Source: Ovis canadensis
Lineage: Eukaryota > Chordata > Mammalia > Artiodactyla > Bovidae
NCBI RefSeq assembly: GCF_042477335.2
Contig: NC_091250.1
Location: 133,583,384-133,647,383 of the forward strand
DNA: 64,000 bases
Reading direction: 5' to 3'
The translations under genes and the position numbers were made by a program. The notes below the pieces were generated by a model. That model was given only the letters and a program-made list of their open reading frames with translations, did not search any database and was not told the origin of the DNA. The number at the start of each line of letters is the position of its first letter. The stretch's first letter is position 1. Shown here piece after piece: positions 47,275-58,773 of this stretch.

Positions 47275-47942
47275 AGCGGGATATGGCCACAGGCCTATGG
47301 CTAAATGGCCATTGTTTAACTATGTAGGCTTATGAGGCAGGAATCCTGGCTTAACTCCGATGCTATTTCCCTTTTACCTTGTCCAGACTAGTTTCAAGGA
47401 AGCTGGGGAGGCGGGTTTGGGCTCGTACACTCGGGTATCTAAGGAGTTCACAGAAACTGGTCGGGATCCCTGGCTAAGAGGAGACTGTGCCTTGGGGCTG
47501 CCGGTGTAATAATCGGCACTCCACCATCGGCCCTGTCCTTCTGAGGGAGTTGTGTCCCGCAGCGCATGGTTACGACACCTGGACCTCTTGTAGGGCGCTG
47601 CTCCAAGGTGGACAATCTTCTCAGTCGGGCTTTCAGGTCGCCCTCTGCTCCCTGGTGGGCTGGAGGCCCGGAGTCTTTTGGGGGCGGTCTGCGGCCGTGT
47701 GCGGAGCCGGTGTGCGACCCCGGAGGCCTGAGGGTCCCCTGTGCTCCGGTTCTTGGCGCCCGATCTCGGGCTGCGGGAGGGAAGACAAAGCACAGGAGTC
47801 ATGCCAGCTCTGTTGACTGGAGCGGGTCGCCGGGTGCCAGGTGCGGGTGCGGGGACTGGAGAGCCCACAAAGAGGCCGTACAGTGGACCCCATCATGAAG
47901 GTCGATTCAACGGTATGGGCCAGAGGCCCGGGGCAGGAGGAA
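47275..47942. repeat. Unamplified repeat units of promoter-less copy D
   Basis: Diverged units resembling 1.3-2.9 kb, including the homologue of leader-exon sequence (TATGGGCCAGAGGCCCGGGG). At 47942 the homology to the leader region stops abruptly in GGAGGAAT, before the leader ATG and promoter. Confidence 0.7.
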
Positions 47943-48162
47943 TAGGTCCCAGCGTGGGGACTGGGGAGCCCTTCACTGCGGCCTCTCGGCCTGGGCCCCG
48001 CCAGCAGGCAGCACCTGCGAGGGCTGTGGCGCCCAGCAGGACAGAGCCCTGGCCGGTCCCCCCACCCCCATCCACTCGCCTGAGGCCGGGTGAGCCGGAG
48101 GGCTCCGGGGTGAAGGCTGGGGTCCGCCTCTTTCCTCCCTCTCTGCCTGACTACCACCACGC
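47943..48162. repeat. Relic of the plus-strand transcript region joined at a deletion
   Basis: AGGTCCCAGCGTGGGGACTG and the following ~220 bases match 6418-6630 with substitutions. They are joined directly to the truncated leader region, so about 1.3 kb including promoter and first exon is missing compared with the other copies. The match ends at GACTACCACCAC. Confidence 0.75.
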
Positions 48163-49408
48163 CCCGACAGTTGGCCTAACCAGCGTTTAGCCACCACCCT
48201 GGCCGCTTCTCAGTAGTGGCTGCCTGGTGACGCCGCCTGGTGACCACAGGACCTGTACTGGCCGCGGCGCCCGTGCCTGACCCCCCACACGCTTGTCCTC
48301 CTTGGCCGCGTACTCATCCTTGGAGATGTCAGCCCCCCTCGCTGGCACCGCGACCCTCCTGTCTGTATTTCCCGCCGGACAGTCTGTTTCCTACTGAGCT
48401 TCTGGCGCTTGAGCGTCTCGCCTCTCGTTGCAAACCCTGCTGCTCTCTGCCCAGCAGCTGTTTCTTCTCTGCCGAATACAGTAAACAGTAACACATGAGA
48501 GGAGCGCTGTCCTGGCCTCCTGATGAAGTGGGCTCACCGAAAGGAGGCCCATGCACAGGGGCTGAGTCTTGACTGGAGGAAAGCCGGCACGGCCCGCTCT
48601 TGCCTCTGCTGGAACAGTGAGGGTGGAGAGAACACAGGACCCAGCTCTGCCCAATGGAGCTGAGAGGAGCCCTGTTTGGGAGGCAGGTGGCGTTTGGGAA
48701 TGTTTCATATCTCCTTTAAGGAAGGCGGGGGCGGTGGGGGGGTGGAAATCCATCGTCACTGCCTCCCTTCGCTCCGGGAGGGGGCGTGTGACGGGAGCAG
48801 ATGCGGCAGTCACAGCGAGGCCGAGGCGAGAGCTCTCAGGAGAGTCCCAGAAGGTCTGGCTCTAAGGCCTGCCCTTGCTGACCAAGTAAACTAATCAGCC
48901 CCACAGCCTCCAGACTTGACTCTTGTGGGCAAGATCGCCACCGCCTGCACTGAAGCCATGTTGGGCCAGAAGTTCTGTTATGGGATCCATTTCGCTCCTT
49001 AATTCAGAATAATTAAGTATCTTATTAAATATTTCTTGTGCTGATTTCACATTCTAACCAGCAAAATCTGACGTGCACAGAGACAATGAGGGCCAGTGGA
49101 GAGGATGAAGGCACCAGGATGAGGCCCCGGAGTGGACAGACTGTGGACAGAGCCTGAGGACACGCAGGCCTGGGGCACCTCGACGGCCCTGCAGTCCGCC
49201 CCAGTGGGCTGTGCGCAGCCTGCTAGCGGGTGGGAGAGACATTGGGGATGGCTAGGCGGCCTGGAGGTGGTGCTGGGGTGGTGCACCCTGGGAGAGAGAC
49301 TGGGGAGGGTCACCAGGCGGCCCTGGAGACCGGCCCAAAGGCAGAAGAGGGGCAGCCTCAGGTGAGGATCTCCTTGGAAATAAGCCCTTTCCAAGTCCAC
49401 CCTATGGG
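48163..49408. other. Intergenic stretch, nothing recognised
   Basis: GC-rich at first, with an AT-rich patch near 49.0 kb. ORFs are short and overlap on both strands. I see no repeat or exon that I can name. Confidence 0.4.
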
Positions 49409-50430
49409 AAAGAAATGCATACAAGCAAAATGGCTGTCTGGGGAGGCCTTACAAATAGCTGAGAAAAGAAGAGAAGCGAAAAGCAAAGGAGAAAAGGAAA
49501 GATACAGCATCTGAATGCAGAGCAAGGAGTGATAAGAAAGCCTTCCTCAGCGATCAGTGCGAAGAAATCGAGGAAACAACAGAATGGGAAAGACTAGAGA
49601 CCTCCTCCAGAAAATCAGAGATACCAAGGGAACATTTCATGCAAAGATGGGCTCAATAAAGGACAGAAATGGTATGGGCCTAACAGAAGCAGAAGATATT
49701 AAGAAGAGGGGGCAAGAATACACAGAAGATCTGTACAAAAAAGATCTTCACGATCAAGAGAATCACGATGGTGTGATCACTCACCTAGAGCCAGAGATCC
49801 TGGAATGTGAAGTCAAGTGGGCCTTAGGAAGCATCACTACGAACAAAGCGAGTGGAGGTGATGGAATTCCAGTGGAGCTCTTTCAAATCCTGAAAGATGA
49901 TGCTGTGAAAGTGCTGCACTCATTATGCCAGCAAATTTGGAAAACTCAGCAGTGGCCACAGGACCAGAAAAGGTCAGTTTTCATTCCAATCCCAAAGAAA
50001 GGCAATGCCAAAGAATGCTCAAACTACCGGACAATTGCACTCATCTCACATGCTAGTAAAGTAATGCTCCAAATTCTCCAAGCCAGGCTTCAGCAGTTCA
50101 GGAACCGTGAACTTCCAGATGTTCAAGCTGTTTTTTTTTTTTTTTTTAGAAAAGGCAGAGGAACCAGAGATCAAATTGCCAACATCCACTGGATCATCGA
50201 ACAAGCAAGAGGATTCCAGAAAAACATCCATTTCTGCTTTATTGACTGTGCCAAAGCCTTTGACTGTGTGGGTCACAATAAACTGTGGAAAATTCTGAAA
50301 GAGATGGGAATACCAGACCACCTGACCTGCCTCTTGAGAAACCTGTATGCAGGTCAGGAAGCAACAGTTAGAAATGGACATGGAACAACAGACTGGTTCC
50401 AAATAGGAAAAGGAGTACATCAAGGCTGTA
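49409..50430 (+). mobile_element. BovB (RTE) fragment with reverse-transcriptase region
   Basis: The translated frame shows typical RTE/BovB reverse-transcriptase sequence: NKASGGDGIPVELF, then RSVFIPIPKKGNAKECSNYR and ALISHASKVMLQIL, then CFIDCAKAFDCVGHNKLWK, ending at GKGVHQGCK. The frame (start 49557) is open through the finger/palm region. The consensus GCTGGTTTTAGAAAAGG is changed to a 17-T run at 50131-50147 followed by AGAAAAGG. The element is cut before the YADD catalytic block and lacks its 3' end, so it is inactive. Plus orientation. Confidence 0.95.
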
Positions 50431-53400
50431 AACCCTGGGGTCCGTGTTCCACTCCGGACGGCAGCAGCTTTCCACAGGACTCAGGTAAAAGGACACGGAT
50501 GGGCCAGAAATGCTGGATAACCATCTGGAAGGAAAGCGGAAATCTTAGCAGAACCTAGGAGTTGAGAATGGGAGCAGAGATCGGCAGTGGCCGTGTGAAA
50601 GGCCTCCTGGCGGAGTGGGGATGCAGGGGACAGCACTTTCCAGGGACGTCATCTGAATGTGGGCCCTGCTGGGAGCGGCCGGCAGACTCTGGCTCATCCG
50701 CCCCCGTCTGCCCACCCGAGGAAGAGACCCTTTCCCAAGCCCCCATGCCCACTGGTGCCCACCCCCCACCCTCAGGCCCGGGGAGCCGGTGGCGTCCCCA
50801 GCTCCTGCATGGTCAGCAGCTTCGGTGGCCTTGGTTCCTCGGGTGCTCAGCGCCTCCCAGAAGGCTCAGCTCTCATCTCATGGAACAATGTGAGCTTGAA
50901 ATGGGGAAGTGAGGGTCTAAGGGCCGGGGAATCTTCATCGACCCTCCCAGCAAGGGTCTGCGAGGGAGACAGCAGCTCTCCCGAGCCTGTGGGGGCGCTT
51001 CCGTGCCCGACAGGGTAGGGGCGGGGGAACCCAGGGTCTCCCCCCATTCATTCCCGAGTCACCGCCACAGCCATGCCCAGGCACTGCCACCGCCCGTTTC
51101 CTGAGAAGGAGAAGCAACTTCTGTGCCATGAGAAAGCTTCCTCGCCCCTTAGCCCCCCAGCAGACCAACTGCAACGGCACCCAGCGCTGCTGGAGGCCTC
51201 TTCCACCCTCCTCCCTTTTGGCCAAACCCTGACCTGCCATCTGGCCCCCTGGTCAGAGGCCCTGTGTCCTCAGCCTACCTGGGCCCCTCAGGATGGACTG
51301 TGATGGAAAGAGGAGGCCGCTTTCTGGGAGGGCCAGCCCCGAGGAAGGCTGGGAAGGCAACAGGAGCTGCGCAGAGGGCTCTGCAGGTGGGCGGGTCCCC
51401 AGGTGGGCGAGCGAGCGGCTGCCGCGGACGGTGGGGCGGCTCAGAGGGTGTCTGTGCCAGGTGTGGGGGTGAGGGAGAGCGGAGCCTCGGGCAGGAAGGA
51501 GGAGCGCCAGGCCCGCTGGTGTCTGTGCACCTGTCCCTGGCAGGAGCGGTCTTCCTTCAGGGCCGAGGGGAGCAGGTCTGGAGAGGCGGCCAGCACACAG
51601 CAGCCGGGGACCCTTGCGGCTGCAGGCATGCCCGGGCCACAAGGGCTGCCATTCTAGGGCCACGCTGCGCCCGACTTGACCCCCATGCCCGAAGCACCGT
51701 GTCAGCAGGAGGAGTTCTGTCTGCACAGCCAGAGCAGCGTGGCGTTCCGAAGAATCCATTACCCACAGAGACCACGCTCTTTTCCGTTCAGCCAGGTTGG
51801 TCGGAAAGCGTGGCTGAGGGGCCAGGGCGCCAGCACAGGCACACAGAGGCGCTTTTCTGGAATCCAGTGCTTGGGGACAAACAGGTGAGAAGGCAAGAAG
51901 GGCGAATCCCAGAGCAGCCATCTCCAGCAGCGCGGCAGGGCGGGCAGCGCGTGCGCAGGGCCCAGAGGAGCGGGGTCCTCCGGAACTCCAAGCCGCGACC
52001 CGCCGGCTAGAGGGGCCGCTGGCTGCGCAGGGGACAGAGGACAGCAGAGCGGAGGGGCGGGTGGCCCTCAACCTCGCCTGCTGCAGGCCCTGCTGCCCGG
52101 CCCTCGAGGCCCTCCGCAGAGGGACGCTCGGCATGCCCCGCGTGCTCCCGGAGCTGCTCTTTCCTGGCCTCCTTCCTGCCCTCGTCGGCACCTGGCATCA
52201 TGGGGTCTGCTCTCTGCACCCCGGGGCCTGGCAGCCCCACAAGCCAGGCTCTCTCTCTTGTTCCCGGCCACGAGCCCAGCCGCTGGAGCGGCCCCAGCAT
52301 CTGGGAAGCGCTCAGTTCACATTTCTGAATGCGTGGAGTGTGACAGCAATTCCCAGCCAAAGGGCCACTGGGGGTCCAAGTCCATCGCCCACAAACGGAC
52401 GGTAGCCTCACTGGCAGCAGACTTCTCGCACCGCCAAGCAGCAGCTCCAGACACTGCGGGGAAAGAGCATGCGGCTGGAGTCCTGTGCCCAGCCGAGGGG
52501 CCCTTCAGGGCCGGCCAGGAGACACCAATTTCCCGCATGCAAGGGTTCCGAACGCTTACGCTCAAGCTCCCTGAAAGAACCGTCAAAGCAAAAAGAAAAC
52601 CAAGTCTTGGATGCAAGGAGCAACGATGAGCAACTAAATCGCTGATGTTTACAGCTGTGTCTAAGGGCACCTTAGTGAGCTGGAGGGTTTTACAAATAAA
52701 GTTTTAAACAATTGTCTACGCCTTTAAAGATGATGACTTTGATTTTAATAATGATAATGATTCTACACGATATCAACACAGAAAGGGCACTCGAGCAGAG
52801 GTCCTGGGGGCAGCCCCACATGCACAGAAAGCCCTGTGAGCAGGGTGCCCCCGGAGCGCCCTGCGGCGCTGAGCTGAGGGCGCGCGGGCCAGCGCCCACC
52901 CGCAGACTTCTCCACACCTGGCATCTCCACCAGCTCTGACGCATGGGCTCATTGTTATGCTCCCCACATGCGGTACCCTGGACTTGTGGAAGCGAGCCCG
53001 AGCCCTCCAGCCCACGTGCAGTAAGCCCATCCACGGCCCCAGTCGCAGTGAAGGAGAGTGCAGCGTTTGTCGTCGGGTGCCCAGCACGGAGCCCACCAAG
53101 GGGAGTGGGCAGCCTGGGGGTGGGGGCTGCAGGCTGCCTGCTGAGCCCCTGCAGGTTCTCGGATTGGCTGCGGGTGAGGCAACCGGGAGACGTTTCCGGA
53201 ATCTCAGAGATCAGGTTTCCCGTTCCAAGGGGCCTGGGGTCTGCGGTGCATCTCCTGGTCGGCAGGGTGCGTCGCGTCTCCCACTGGGCGGGGCGTTTCA
53301 GCGTGGGCATGACGGCTCAGAGACAGGGCTCAGGATGCTAGCTGCAGCCTTGGAGGAAGAGCCCGAGGCCCTCGGCTTCACGCCCACACTGCTCTTCTTT

Positions 53401-53900
53401 TGCCTTGCTGTTTTCGTTTCTGCGTCTGTCACTTCAGTTGAATTTGCTCTTTGAAATCCAGGGAAGGCCTAGGAGGCTGAAGCTTGTCTGTAAACAAGAG
53501 GCAGGCTGGGGACGTGGCCCCCCCAAGGCCCTGCAGGAGCCTGCTCGGATACGCTAGGGAACCAGCACACCAGTTCAAGATGGTTTTCTCTCAAGATTTT
53601 TGAATCAATGAAATGGTACAAAACAACACTTAGCCGTGAGAAAGAGGGGCTTCTGGAGGGCCTTCTGTGGGCCCTGGATCCCGAAGGGCCTGCGGTCCTG
53701 CCCGGCAGCAGGCTCCACACCTGCAGCTCCCAGGTCTGTCCGAGTTCTTTAAATCTGCTCAGATAGTGCTGTTCTTAATAAAAAATAATGCAAACTTATG
53801 ATAGCAACCCAGGAAATCGAGAAGTACCAAACTTCCAAAAGCAGCTGCCAGCTCCTCACCCTCCGTCCACCTCTCACCTCGTGAGGGTCCTTTTGGACGG
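50431..53900. other. GC-rich unique DNA without recognised gene
   Basis: Long ORFs occur on both strands (for example 51253-52191 minus and 51264-52010 plus), but they overlap, have low-complexity Arg/Pro/Ala/Ser-rich composition and match no family I know, so I treat them as GC-driven. An AATAAA on the plus strand at 52695-52700 after an AT shift may mark the 3' end of a transcript whose exons I cannot define. Confidence 0.4.
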
Positions 53901-53904
53901 CACT

Positions 53905-54742
53905 CCCTGATGTTCAAGCTGGTTTCAGAAAAGGCAGAGGAACCAGAGATCAAACTGCCAACATCCGCTGGATCATGGAAAAAGCAAGAGTGTTCCAGAA
54001 AAACATCTATTTCTGCTTTATTGACTATGCCAAAGCCTCTGACTGTGTGGATCACAATAACCTGTGGAAAATTCTGAAAGAGATGGGAATACCAGACCAC
54101 CAGACCTGCCTCTTGAGAAATCTGTATGCAGGTTAGGAAGCAACACTTAGAAGTGGACATGGAACAACAGACTGGTTCCAAACAGGAAAAGGAGTATGTC
54201 AAGGCTGTAAACTGTCACCCTGCTTATTTAACTTCTATGCAGAGTACATCAGGAGAAACGCTGGGCTGGAAGAAGCACAAGCTGGAATCAAGATTGCTGG
54301 GAGAAACAGCAATCACCTCAGATATGCAGATGACACCACCCTTATGGCAGAAAGTGAAGAGGAACTAAAAAGCCTCTTGATGAAAGTGAAAGAGGAGAGT
54401 GAAAAAGTAGGCTTAAAGCTCAACGTTCAGAAAACGAAGATCATGGCATCCGGTCCCATCACTTCATGGCAGATAGATGGGGAAACAGTGGAAACAGTGC
54501 CAGCCTTTATTTTTTGGGCTCCAAACTCACTGCAGATGGTGACTGCAGCCATGAAATTAAAAGACGCTTACTCCTTGGAAGGAAAGTTATGACCAACGCA
54601 GACAGCATATTGGAAAGCAGAGACATGACTTTGCCGACAAAGGTCCATCTGGTCAAGGCTATGGTTTTCCCAGTGGTCACGTAGGGATGTGAGAGTTGGA
54701 CTGTGAAGAAGGCTGAAAGCCAAAGAAGTGATGCTTTTGACC
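53905..54742 (+). mobile_element. BovB (RTE) fragment with YADD catalytic block
   Basis: It continues the part missing from the 49.4-kb copy: QAGFRKGRGTRDQTANIRW-like sequence, FIDYAKASDCVDHNN, then the catalytic LRYADDTTLMAESEEELKSL and VKEESEKVGLKLNVQKTKIM. The frame has a TAG in the stretch CTGTATGCAGGTTAG and further shifts, so it is a dead copy. It is cut at about 54742 where GC-rich DNA resumes. Plus orientation. Confidence 0.95.
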
Positions 54743-55776
54743 GGAGGTCGAGGCCCCCAGCGGCTCCGGGGCAGCCCTTCCTGCCGTCTGGCTTCCAGGT
54801 GCCTGGCGGCCTGGGGCCGTCCTGGGCCGGCCGCCGCGGCCTTGCTCTCCCCGCCTCCCTCGCCGGGGGCTTCTCTGCGCCTGCGTGCGCCTCCCCTGCT
54901 GCTCGTGAGGCCGTCTGCCAGCGGGGCTCGAGCCCACCTAAGGACCTCGCTCCAACTTGCCATCTGCAGAGACTCCCGCGTCCGCAGCAGGCTGCGCCCG
55001 CCAGAGGGCGCAGGGTGGGACATGCCTCTGGGCAGGACCCCGGTCCCTGCGCACCGGTCATTCTGGGTCTCTCTCAGAGCGAGCTTCTGGTGTGAGCCAG
55101 GGCCCTCCGTGCGGCCCGGAGCCCGCCCCCGCCCCCGCCTGCGGCCCGCGCTCTTTCTCAGTCGCCTGCGCCGGTGCCGCCCCCCCAACCCCACGTGGCC
55201 ACTCTCTGCCTTTGGTTCTGTGCCTGAGGGTTTGCACCACAGTCTGCTCCCGATGACTCCTGGGCCCGGAGATCCTGAGCGGATCCAGGCCTGCAGGACC
55301 GCCCTGCGGCCCGGGGGAGAACCGGCTTCCCGCCCCCGGTGGGTCTGGGGGTTCCGGCGGCACCTGTGCTGGGAGAGGAGCTCTGCTCGCTGAGCCGAGG
55401 CCCTGGCGACTCGAGTCGGCGGGGCTCTGAGCAGGCCCCGCCTCGGCTGCCACCGCCCAGTTCTCAGCAAACACCCCCTCACTGGGAAGCGCAGTCTTTC
55501 CTTCCCTGCGGATGAGCCCTGCTGGAGGAGGTCCAGCTGTTGCTGTGGGGACAGCGCTTGCTCCTCCGCCCTTGCTCCTCCGCCCTGCAGGCAGGACCGT
55601 CCTGAGTCAGCTGTCTTCAGGGCCGCAGTGCTGGGGCACTCATACCCCCCAGACTCCTGTCACAGCGGGAGGGAGAGGAGAAGGAGGCCGGAGGGCAGGA
55701 GGCAGAGGGGGAGGAGGGTGGCAGGAGGGGACAGACTTAGCAGGATTTTTGTAAAACGTGAACAAGGAGTAGCTAT
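54743..55776. other. GC-rich unique DNA without recognised gene
   Basis: Very CpG-rich with overlapping ORFs on both strands (221 codons plus, 304 codons minus) that I attribute to composition. It could be a CpG island, but no promoter motif set is evident. Confidence 0.35.
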
Positions 55777-55908
55777 GGTCCAGGTTGGAGGAGGAAGTGG
55801 CAACCCGCTGCAGTATTCTTGCCTGGAGAATCCCATGGACAGAGGAGCCTGGCGGGCTGCAGCCCACGGGGTCACAAAGGGTCAGACACGATCGAAGCGT
55901 CTGAGCAC
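55777..55908 (+). mobile_element. Bov-tA-type SINE
   Basis: Contains the diagnostic CTTGCCTGGAGAATCCCATG, then GCCTGGCGGGCTGCAG and a diverged GTCACAAAGGGTCAGACACG end. Plus orientation. Confidence 0.9.
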
Positions 55909-56818
55909 AGCCAGGCCCAGGGTCCAGGCGCCCGCAGCGCAGCCCGGAGCCTGGTGTAGGTGTGCTGCAGACACCTCCTGCGTCGCTGCGTGCGTGCGGT
56001 TCTCTGCACTGCATCAAGCTCAAGAACCCCACCAGCCCTTTTCAAAACAACACCGTGAGCAGCGGCCAGCTGCAACCTTGGGCTTCACAGTCCCCCACCC
56101 ACACTCACTTAGCTTCTTCCAGCGCCGGCCCGGATCCTGGGGAAGCGTGTTCTGCCAGCAGGCCACATGCTGCCTCGCTGAGCCCGCAGCTGTAGGCCGC
56201 AGCTCACAGTTCCAGTGCTTGGACCTGGGCCGCAAACCCCAAGCAAACTCCGAATAAATGCCTCCTTACGACAACCAGGCCTTCTTTCTTGGGAACCAGA
56301 GGGAAGAAACAAGCAACCGTTAGGGCTTTCGGTCCTGGGGGGCTGACAGCCCTGGCTCCGTCCTGCCTTCCTTTTGGCACTGGGCTCTTTGCCGTGGACA
56401 TGTGTGACCCTGGGTGGGGTTGAGATTTGATGTCAGGTGATGAAGGAAGTGCATCAGAGAGGCCCCTCCTCCCCTTCGCACCCTGACCCTGGCCCCAGCA
56501 GGACCCCTTGGTCCACACACTTGTGATCTGTGACGAAAACAACCTATGGGGGTGGGGACGGGACTAGGCAGGAGCACAGTTTTGTGAGCTGCTGAGACTG
56601 GGCACATTAACTCAGACTAGATTGCTGGAAATTAAGATGCTGCTTGTGACGCACGGAACAGCCAAGAAGATAACAAAAAGCGTATGTCTGTGTCCCCTCC
56701 TCCCCAGACCGAAACTACCTAAGACAAAGAGAAAGCAAGCAGCAGAGCTGGCGGGAGGAAGTCCTTGTGTATCAGTGATCACACTAAATATAAGTGTGCT
56801 GAATTCTCTAAGAAAATA
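55909..56818. other. Unique DNA, nothing recognised
   Basis: Mixed composition. An AATAAA at 56253-56258 (plus) follows a GC-rich stretch and could be a polyadenylation signal. No exon can be defined. Confidence 0.3.
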
Positions 56819-57050
56819 GGCCCCCAAAGTGGAAACCGCTCAGATGTCTATCAACTGAGGAAGATAACACAATGTACGTCTATACAGTAGAATTTTATCC
56901 AGCCAAAAAAAGGAGCCATGCACTGACGCACGCCACAACACGGATGAGCCGTGAGCACATCCTGCTAAGTGAGAAGAAACAGACGCAAAGAGCTCGGCAC
57001 TGCAGGACTCCATTCAGACAAGGCGTTACACAGGCCACGGAACCACAGAG
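56819..57050 (+). mobile_element. Old L1 3'-end fragment
   Basis: Diverged version of the L1 3' end: GATGTCTATCAACTGAGG, GAATTTTATCCAGCC, CACAACACGGATGAGCC, CATCCTGCTAAGTGAG. It is more degraded than the L1 at 58-64 kb. Confidence 0.8.
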
Positions 57051-57072
57051 CCTGGACTCGGCTATTGGGCCG

Positions 57073-57480
57073 CAAAGAAGGCTGAGCACCGAGGAGCTGA
57101 TGCTTGTGAACTGTGGTGTTGGAGAAGACTCTTTAGAGTGCCTTGGACTGCAAGGAGACCCAACCAGTCCTTCCTAAAGGAGATCAGTCCTGAATATCCA
57201 CTGGAAGGACTGATGCTGAAGCTGAAGCTCCAATACTTTGGCCACCTCATGCAAAGAGCCAGCTCACTAGAAAAGACCCTGATGCTGGGAAAGATTGAGG
57301 GCAGGAGGAGAAGGGGACGACAGAGGATGAGATGGTTGGAGGGCATCAGCAACTCAACGGACATGAGTTTCACCAAGTTCTGGGAGATGGTGAAGGACAG
57401 GGCAGCCTGGTGTGCTGCAGTCCACGGGGCCCCAGAGTCCACGGAGCCCATGGGGTCAGACGCAATTGAGCGAACAACAC
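57073..57480 (+). mobile_element. BovB 3' end, plus orientation
   Basis: Typical 3' BovB sequence: TGTGGTGTTGGAGAAGACTC, CCAATACTTTGGCCACCTCA, GATGAGATGGTTGGAGGGCA, ending in TGGGGTCAGACGCAATTGAG. It forms the left arm of an inverted pair with 57601-57958. Confidence 0.9.
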
Positions 57481-57600
57481 CATCACGACTATAAGCAAGT
57501 TCACGGAGATACTCACCTGCAGAGCGATCTGAAGTCGTCAGGTCTGCGAGCTGGGGGAGATGTGGAGAGCCTGCTGCACAGACACAGGGCTCCTCATCAG

Positions 57601-57958
57601 CTCTGTCCGGTTGCTCAGTCGTGCCCGACTCCTGGCGACCCCATGGACTGCAGCACGCCATGCTCCCTCGCCTCTCACCAGCCCCCGGAGCTTGTGCAAA
57701 GTCATGTCCACCGAGTCGCAGATGCCATCCAACCACCTCCTCCTGCCTCCAGTCTTTCCCAGCTTCAGGCTCTTTCCTAGTGAGTCAGCTCTTCGCATCA
57801 GGTGGCCAAAGCTTTGGAGCTTCAGCTTCAGCATCAGTGCTTCCAATGAATATTCAGGACTGATCTCCTTCAGGATGGACTGGCTGGATCTCCTTGCAGT
57901 CCAGGGGACTCTCGAGAGTCTTCTCCAACCACAGCTCAGAAGCATCAGCTTCTCAGAC
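57601..57958 (-). mobile_element. BovB 3' end / ART2-type, minus orientation
   Basis: Reverse-complement form of the 57073 element: TTGCTCAGTCGTGCCCGACT at the left end, then CAGGTGGCCAAAGCTTTGGA and TCTTCTCCAACCACAGCTCA. The two arms are separated by about 120 bases. Confidence 0.9.
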
Positions 57959-58773
57959 AGACGTGTCTGAGACCAGGGGAAGCACCACAGCTGTGCGGCC
58001 CCTTCCCCCACCTGCTGGCTCTCCATCCTCACCCTGTGCTCAGCCCCTGGCTTATGCTAATCAAACCAACAAAAATTAAACACAAAGAAAGAATATTAAA
58101 AGCAGCAAGTGAAAAGCAACAAGTAACATACAAGGGAAACCCCATACAATTAACAGCTGATCTTTCAGCAGAAACTCTGCAGGCCAGAGGGGACTGGCAG
58201 AATGTGTTTAAATACTGAAAGGGGAAAACCTACAACCAAGATTACTCTAACTTGCAAGGATCTCATTCAAGATTCATGGAGAAATCAAAAGCTTTTCAGA
58301 CAAGCAAAAGTTAAGAGAATACAGCAGCACCAAACCAGCTTCACAACAAATGTTAAAGGGACTTATATAGTCAGGAGACACAAGAGAAGAAAAAGACCTA
58401 CAAAAACAAGTGCAAAACCATTAAGAAAGCTGCAATAGGAACACATATATTAATAATTACTTTAAATGTAAATGGATTAAATGCTCCAACCAAAATACAC
58501 AGACTGGCTGAAGATAAAAACAAGACCCAAATATATGCCATCTACAAGAAACCCACTTTAGACCTAAAGACGCATATAGACCGAAAGTGAGAGGGTGGGA
58601 AAATATATTCCATGCAAATGGAAAGCAAAAGAAAGCTGGAGAAGCAATCCTCATATCAGGCAAAATAGACCTTAAAGTAAAGACTATTACAAGAGATAAA
58701 GAAGGACACTACAAAGTGATCAAGAGATCAATCCAAAAGGAAGACATAACAATTGTAAATATCTATGCACCAG

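Larger units (their letters stand above)
43775..47275. repeat. Segmental duplication, right copy (pairs with 5460-8970)
   Basis: Nearly identical direct copy of 5460-8970. Together the two copies flank the whole array like a 38-kb tandem unit. Small differences include 43947 (G against A), one base less in the TTCTGGTGTCAG stretch, and 10 rather than 14 G near 45987. Confidence 0.85.

Noticed and set aside
50131..50147. 17-T run inside BovB as an insertion
   Set aside because: The BovB consensus already has GGTTTTAGA here and no flanking duplication is visible, so slippage expansion is simpler.
49557..50558. Host gene encoding a 333-codon protein
   Set aside because: This is the BovB reverse-transcriptase frame; its end runs into unrelated flanking DNA.
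51253..52191. 312-codon minus-strand ORF in GC-rich DNA, overlapped by a 248-codon plus ORF
   Set aside because: Low-complexity composition, long antisense ORF in the same place, no recognisable domain, start context or splice signals. Expected by chance at this GC content.
54568..55482. 304-codon minus-strand ORF and overlapping plus ORFs
   Set aside because: It starts in CpG-rich DNA and ends by reading antisense through the BovB element, so it cannot be a conserved gene.
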